NCBI GenBank assembly: GCA_946056345.1 | Contig: CAMGJH010000020.1 | Location: forward strand, 1-9,163 | Source of the DNA: an uncultured Lentisphaeraceae bacterium | GTDB lineage: Bacteria > Verrucomicrobiota > Kiritimatiellia > RFP12 > DVOR01 | DNA: 9,163 nucleotides | Direction: 5' to 3' | Part shown: positions 6,661 to 9,163 of the stretch, one piece after another | Layout: each line of letters starts with the position of its first letter | Numbering within the stretch: position 1 is the first letter of the stretch | Position numbers and translations under genes: made by a program | Notes under the pieces: model-generated | Told to the model about the DNA's origin: nothing | Databases searched by the model: none | Seen by the model: the letters and a program-made list of their open reading frames with translations, nothing else

Positions 6661-6691
6661 ATTATACGCCCCCCTCCCCCCCTGCTGTCAA
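6661..6691 (-). promoter_or_regulatory. Consensus promoter with G-tract spacer before the FMN reductase
   Basis: TTGACA (6691-6686) and TATAAT (6666-6661) on the minus strand are both perfect sigma-70 hexamers, 19 bp apart, with the start codon 57 nt further on. The spacer is nearly all G: six and seven G separated by one A. Nineteen bp is longer than the preferred 17. Length change in the G-runs would shift the spacing, as is known for some phase-variable promoters. Confidence 0.65.
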
Positions 6692-6756
6692 CCGGAAACG
6701 CCTACCCAAACCCCTGAAAATCTCCACCCCTTCCTCCATCCCCAAAATCCCCCTGC

Positions 6757-6911
6757 CCCGGGTTGACCTCGCATCCGCCCCGGGTTTGCCTCGAGGTAGG
6801 CCCGGGTTCATTTTGGCCCCGGGCCGCTTTACATTTTTGTCCGCCCCGGGTTCACCTCGCATCCGCCCCGGGTTCGCCTCGAACCCGGGCCTACCTCGCC
6901 TCGAACCCGGG
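6757..6911. repeat. CCCGGG array with 22-bp rhythm and 17-bp inverted repeat
   Basis: CCCGGG occurs eight times, starting at 6757, 6779, 6801, 6818, 6845, 6867, 6884 and 6906. Intervals are 22, 22, 17, 27, 22, 17, 22, so most copies keep a 22-bp step or its multiple. Flanks are also repeated: CGCATCCG precedes two of them and CCTCG follows several. GAGGTAGGCCCGGGTTC at 6793-6809 is the exact reverse complement of 6881-6897, and 6903-6919 is a near copy of the latter. Function is unknown; strong hairpins are possible. Confidence 0.75.
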
Positions 6912-6941
6912 CCTACTTCGATGCGGACTCGGGGCGGGTTG

Positions 6942-6950
6942 TGATATACT
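6942..6950 (+). promoter_or_regulatory. Extended -10 promoter for rfbCDA
   Basis: TGATATACT carries a TATACT -10 hexamer with the TGN extension. The -35 position (6922-6927, TGCGGA) does not match consensus, which is common for extended -10 promoters. It lies about 77 nt before the rfbC start and right after the last CCCGGG unit, in a local AT-rich dip. Confidence 0.5.
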
Positions 6951-7026
6951 GTGGTTGTTGTTGGAAGTGGGCCGGACTTGGGGCGATGTGCGCCTGGGGC
7001 CGGCGAAGATGAAGGTTAGACGGACG

Positions 7027-7584
7027 ATGAAGGTAATTGAGACGGCGATTGAGGGCGTGAAGATTGTCGAGCCGGCGGTCTTCGGTGACGCGCGCGGATG
7101 GTTCGTGGAGCAGTATAATGCCGAGCGCTATCGGGCAGCGGGGATTGCGGCGAACTTTGTGCAGGATAACGAGTCCTTCTCGAGCAAAGGCGTGGTGCGG
7201 GGGTTGCATTGGCAGGCGGGGGCGGCGGCGCAGGCAAAGTTGGTGCGCGTTATTCGCGGGTCGGTGTGGGATGTGGCGGTGGATATTCGCAAGGGTTCGC
7301 CCACCTTTGGTCAGTATGTAGCGGTCACGCTTTCGGCCGAGAATAAGCGCCAACTCTTCATTCCGCGCGGTTTTGCGCATGGCTTTATCGTGTTGGAGGA
7401 CGAGACGCTCTTTAGCTATAAGTGCGACAATCTCTACGCGCCGGCGGCCGAGCGCGGGATGCTCTTCTCCGACCCCGCGCTGGGCATTCAGTGGCCGGAG
7501 GTGGGCGTTCCGCTAACCCTTTCGGCCAAGGACCAGGTCCATCCGCCCCTGGCGGAGATTGAACCCTGGGAGGAGCGCGCGTAA
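7027..7584 (+). CDS. rfbC: dTDP-4-dehydrorhamnose 3,5-epimerase
   Basis: Third step of dTDP-L-rhamnose synthesis: epimerises C3 and C5 of dTDP-4-keto-6-deoxyglucose. The 185-residue length is standard. The cupin-fold protein shows FGDARGWFVEQYN (19-31), SFSSKGVVRGLHWQ (50-63) with catalytic His61, FIPRGFAHGF (111-120), YKCDNLYAPAAERG (131-144) with the active-site Tyr131, and Asp169 at the place of the His-Asp dyad partner. The start MKVIETAIEGV at 7027 matches the family N-terminus. An ATG at 7009 is in frame and cannot be excluded, as neither has a strong ribosome site. The stop TAA overlaps the rfbD ATG by one base (TAATG). Also called rmlC. Confidence 0.96.
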   Translation: MKVIETAIEGVKIVEPAVFGDARGWFVEQYNAERYRAAGIAANFVQDNESFSSKGVVRGLHWQAGAAAQAKLVRVIRGSVWDVAVDIRKGSPTFGQYVAVTLSAENKRQLFIPRGFAHGFIVLEDETLFSYKCDNLYAPAAERGMLFSDPALGIQWPEVGVPLTLSAKDQVHPPLAEIEPWEERA

Positions 7585-8444
7585 TGAAGGTGCTGCTCAC
7601 TGGCGGACGCGGAATGCTCGGGCGCACGATTGAGCGCGTCTTGGGCGACCGTTTCGAGATTCTTGCCACCGACCTGCCCGAGGCGGACATTACCGACGAG
7701 GCGGCGATTGACCGCGTCATTGCCTTGGCCAAACCGGATGCGGTCATCCACTGCGCGGCCGCAACGGCGGTCGATGCCTGCGAGGAGCGCGTGGACTTTG
7801 CCTTCCGCCTCAATGCGCGCGGAAGCGCCAATGTGGCTGCGGCCTGTCACCGCCACGGCGTGCGCCTGATTGCCATCTCCACCGACTACGTCTTTGCCGG
7901 GGACGCGCCGCGCCCCTACACCGAGTTTGACCGCCCCACCGGCGGGGCCACCATCTACGGCCAGTCGAAGTTCGCTGGCGAAGAGCAGATTCGTGCGCTC
8001 TGCCCGAACCACTGCATTTGCCGCGTGAGCTGGCTTTACGGCTTTGGCGGTCCATCGTTCGTGCACACGATGCTCAAGTTGGCCGATGGCACGCGCCCAG
8101 TGCTCAAGGTGGTGGCCGACCAGGTGGGTAACCCCACCAGCGCGATTGCCGTGGCCGAGCACCTGGCGCTGCTGCTCGCGCGCCCGAAACTCTGCGGCAC
8201 CTTCCACTTGACGTGCGAGGGGGAGGCCTCGTGGGCGGACTTTGCGCGCGAAATCTTCCGCGTGGCCGGCCGCACTCAGGCGGTCGAAGGGTGCACCACC
8301 GACGAGTTTCCGCGCCCGGCGCCGCGGCCGAAGAACTCGCGTCTGGAGAAGATGGGGCTGCGCCTGGCGGGGTTGCCGCCGATGCCGGCGTGGCAGGAAG
8401 CCTTGAAAATGTTTATGGAAAAGGAGTTTGGCTATGGCTCGTAA
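7584..8444 (+). CDS. rfbD: dTDP-4-dehydrorhamnose reductase
   Basis: Last step of the pathway: NAD(P)H reduction of dTDP-4-keto-L-rhamnose to dTDP-L-rhamnose. The 286-residue short-chain dehydrogenase-like protein has the nucleotide-binding GGRGMLG (7-13), [12 protein letters not shown] (56-67), STDYVFAGD (99-107), the catalytic Tyr125-x3-Lys129 in [17 protein letters not shown] (147-153) and VADQVGNPT (177-185). All expected active-site residues are present. The start is supported by GGGAGGAG 8 nt upstream inside rfbC. Its 3' end overlaps rfbA by 11 bp, so translation of the three genes is probably coupled. Also called rmlD. Confidence 0.96.
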   Translation: MKVLLTGGRGMLGRTIERVLGDRFEILATDLPEADITDEAAIDRVIALAKPDAVIHCAAATAVDACEERVDFAFRLNARGSANVAAACHRHGVRLIAISTDYVFAGDAPRPYTEFDRPTGGATIYGQSKFAGEEQIRALCPNHCICRVSWLYGFGGPSFVHTMLKLADGTRPVLKVVADQVGNPTSAIAVAEHLALLLARPKLCGTFHLTCEGEASWADFAREIFRVAGRTQAVEGCTTDEFPRPAPRPKNSRLEKMGLRLAGLPPMPAWQEALKMFMEKEFGYGS

Positions 8445-9163
8445 GGGCATTATTCTCGCCGGCGGGGCCGGCACGCGGTTGCATCCGCTCACGCGCGTGG
8501 TCTCGAAGCAGTTGCTGCCGGTCTACGACAAGCCGATGATCTTCTACCCCCTGAGCACGTTGATGCTCGCGGGCATTCGCGAGGTGCTCATCATCTCCAC
8601 CCCCACCGACCTGCCGAACTTCGAGCGGCTCCTGGGCGATGGCTCGGAGCTGGGGATGAAGTTCTCCTATAAGGTCCAGGAGGAGCCCAACGGTCTGGCG
8701 CAGGCCTTCGTGCTCGGGGCCGAGTTCCTGGGCGAGGACGACGCCTGCCTGGTGCTGGGCGACAATATCTTCTACGGGGCCAACCTCACCAAGCTCCTCG
8801 AACAGGCCTCCGCGCGCAAGGACCCCACCGTCTTTGGCTACCGCGTCAGCGACCCCGAGCGCTACGGCGTGGTGGAGTTCGACGCGCAGGGTAAGGCCAT
8901 CTCGCTGGAAGAGAAGCCCGCCCAGCCGAAGTCCAACTACGCCGTCGTGGGGCTCTACTTCTACCCCAACGACGTGGTCCAGAAGGCCAAAGCCCTCAAG
9001 CCCTCGGCGCGCGGCGAGTACGAAATCACCGACCTCAACCGCCTCTACCTTGAAGAGGGCCGCCTGACGGTCGAGACGATGGGCCGCGGCTTTGCCTGGC
9101 TCGACACCGGCACCCACCAATCGCTCGCCGATGCCACCGGCTTCGTCCGCGCCCTCATCGAGC
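8434..9163 (+). CDS. rfbA: Glucose-1-phosphate thymidylyltransferase, 3' end outside the window
   Basis: First step of the pathway: joins glucose-1-phosphate and dTTP to give dTDP-glucose. 243 residues are visible of about 290. Seen are the nucleotidyltransferase signature [11 protein letters not shown] (10-20), [13 protein letters not shown] (24-36), LGDNIFYG (108-115) with the metal-binding Asp110, EEKP (159-162), [15 protein letters not shown] (195-209) and [10 protein letters not shown] (222-231). AAAAGGAG at 8419-8426 lies 7 nt before the ATG within the rfbD tail. The frame is open to the last base, so it is cut by the window, not broken. The gene for the second enzyme, dTDP-glucose 4,6-dehydratase (rfbB), is not seen and may follow. 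Also called rmlA. Confidence 0.96.
   Translation, partial: MARKGIILAGGAGTRLHPLTRVVSKQLLPVYDKPMIFYPLSTLMLAGIREVLIISTPTDLPNFERLLGDGSELGMKFSYKVQEEPNGLAQAFVLGAEFLGEDDACLVLGDNIFYGANLTKLLEQASARKDPTVFGYRVSDPERYGVVEFDAQGKAISLEEKPAQPKSNYAVVGLYFYPNDVVQKAKALKPSARGEYEITDLNRLYLEEGRLTVETMGRGFAWLDTGTHQSLADATGFVRALIE

Larger units (their letters stand above)
6604..7026. other. Divergent intergenic region between the reductase and rfbC
   Basis: No gene seen in this 423-bp stretch. On the minus strand it holds the reductase promoter. The part from about 6640 to 6755 is strongly C-rich on the plus strand. From 6757 to 6911 lies a CCCGGG repeat array. Near the right end is an extended -10 promoter for the rhamnose operon. 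An open frame in phase with rfbC runs back to 6763, but it crosses the repeats and has no family similarity. Confidence 0.75.

Noticed and set aside
6763..7026. Upstream extension of rfbC by 88 codons
   Set aside because: It runs through the CCCGGG repeats and the promoter, and family members begin at the MKVIETAIEGV-type start.
7488..8492. Minus-strand frame of 334 codons over rfbD
   Set aside because: Antisense shadow of rfbD, which has all its active-site motifs.

Overview
This window is GC-rich bacterial DNA with compact operons, clear Shine-Dalgarno sites and repeat-bearing intergenic DNA. No gene here identifies the taxon. The CysD and iron-sulfur APS-reductase type of sulfate assimilation, plus dTDP-rhamnose synthesis, point only to an aerobic or facultative bacterium with a rhamnose-containing surface glycan. 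Arrays of short palindromic repeats in the gaps suggest an environmental lineage with repeat-rich intergenic regions.

Layout. Positions 1-535 hold no convincing gene. They carry G-runs, two groups of 22-bp palindromic tandem units (102-189 and 207-272) and GACAG heptamers. From 5738 down to 536 on the minus strand lies a tight sulfate uptake and reduction operon, in transcription order: sulfate-binding protein, CysT permease, CysW permease, an internally deleted CysA, CysH (APS reductase) and CysD (ATP sulfurylase small subunit). Gaps are 1-16 nt, or genes overlap. The leader (5739-6066) contains an 11-codon upstream ORF with a strong Shine-Dalgarno site. Its stop codon overlaps the base of a long, two-tier RNA hairpin, which looks like an attenuation or translation-coupling device.

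A flavodoxin-fold reductase with a four-cysteine motif (6603-6067, minus) stands upstream, behind a promoter with consensus -35 and -10 hexamers separated by a G-rich 19-bp spacer. The 423-bp gap up to 7026 also carries a CCCGGG array with a 22-bp rhythm and an extended -10 promoter facing right. The plus-strand operon rfbC-rfbD-rfbA (7027 to the window edge) makes dTDP-L-rhamnose; rfbA is cut by the window end, and rfbB is not seen.

How it fits together: the binding protein, CysT, CysW and CysA would import sulfate; CysD (with CysN, absent here) would activate it to APS; CysH would reduce APS to sulfite. Two things break this picture. CysA has lost about 150 residues including Walker A, the signature motif and Walker B, through an in-frame join at a short homology. 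And cysN does not follow cysD. The deletion may be real or an assembly error. The most novel-looking element is the uORF/hairpin leader of the sulfate operon.
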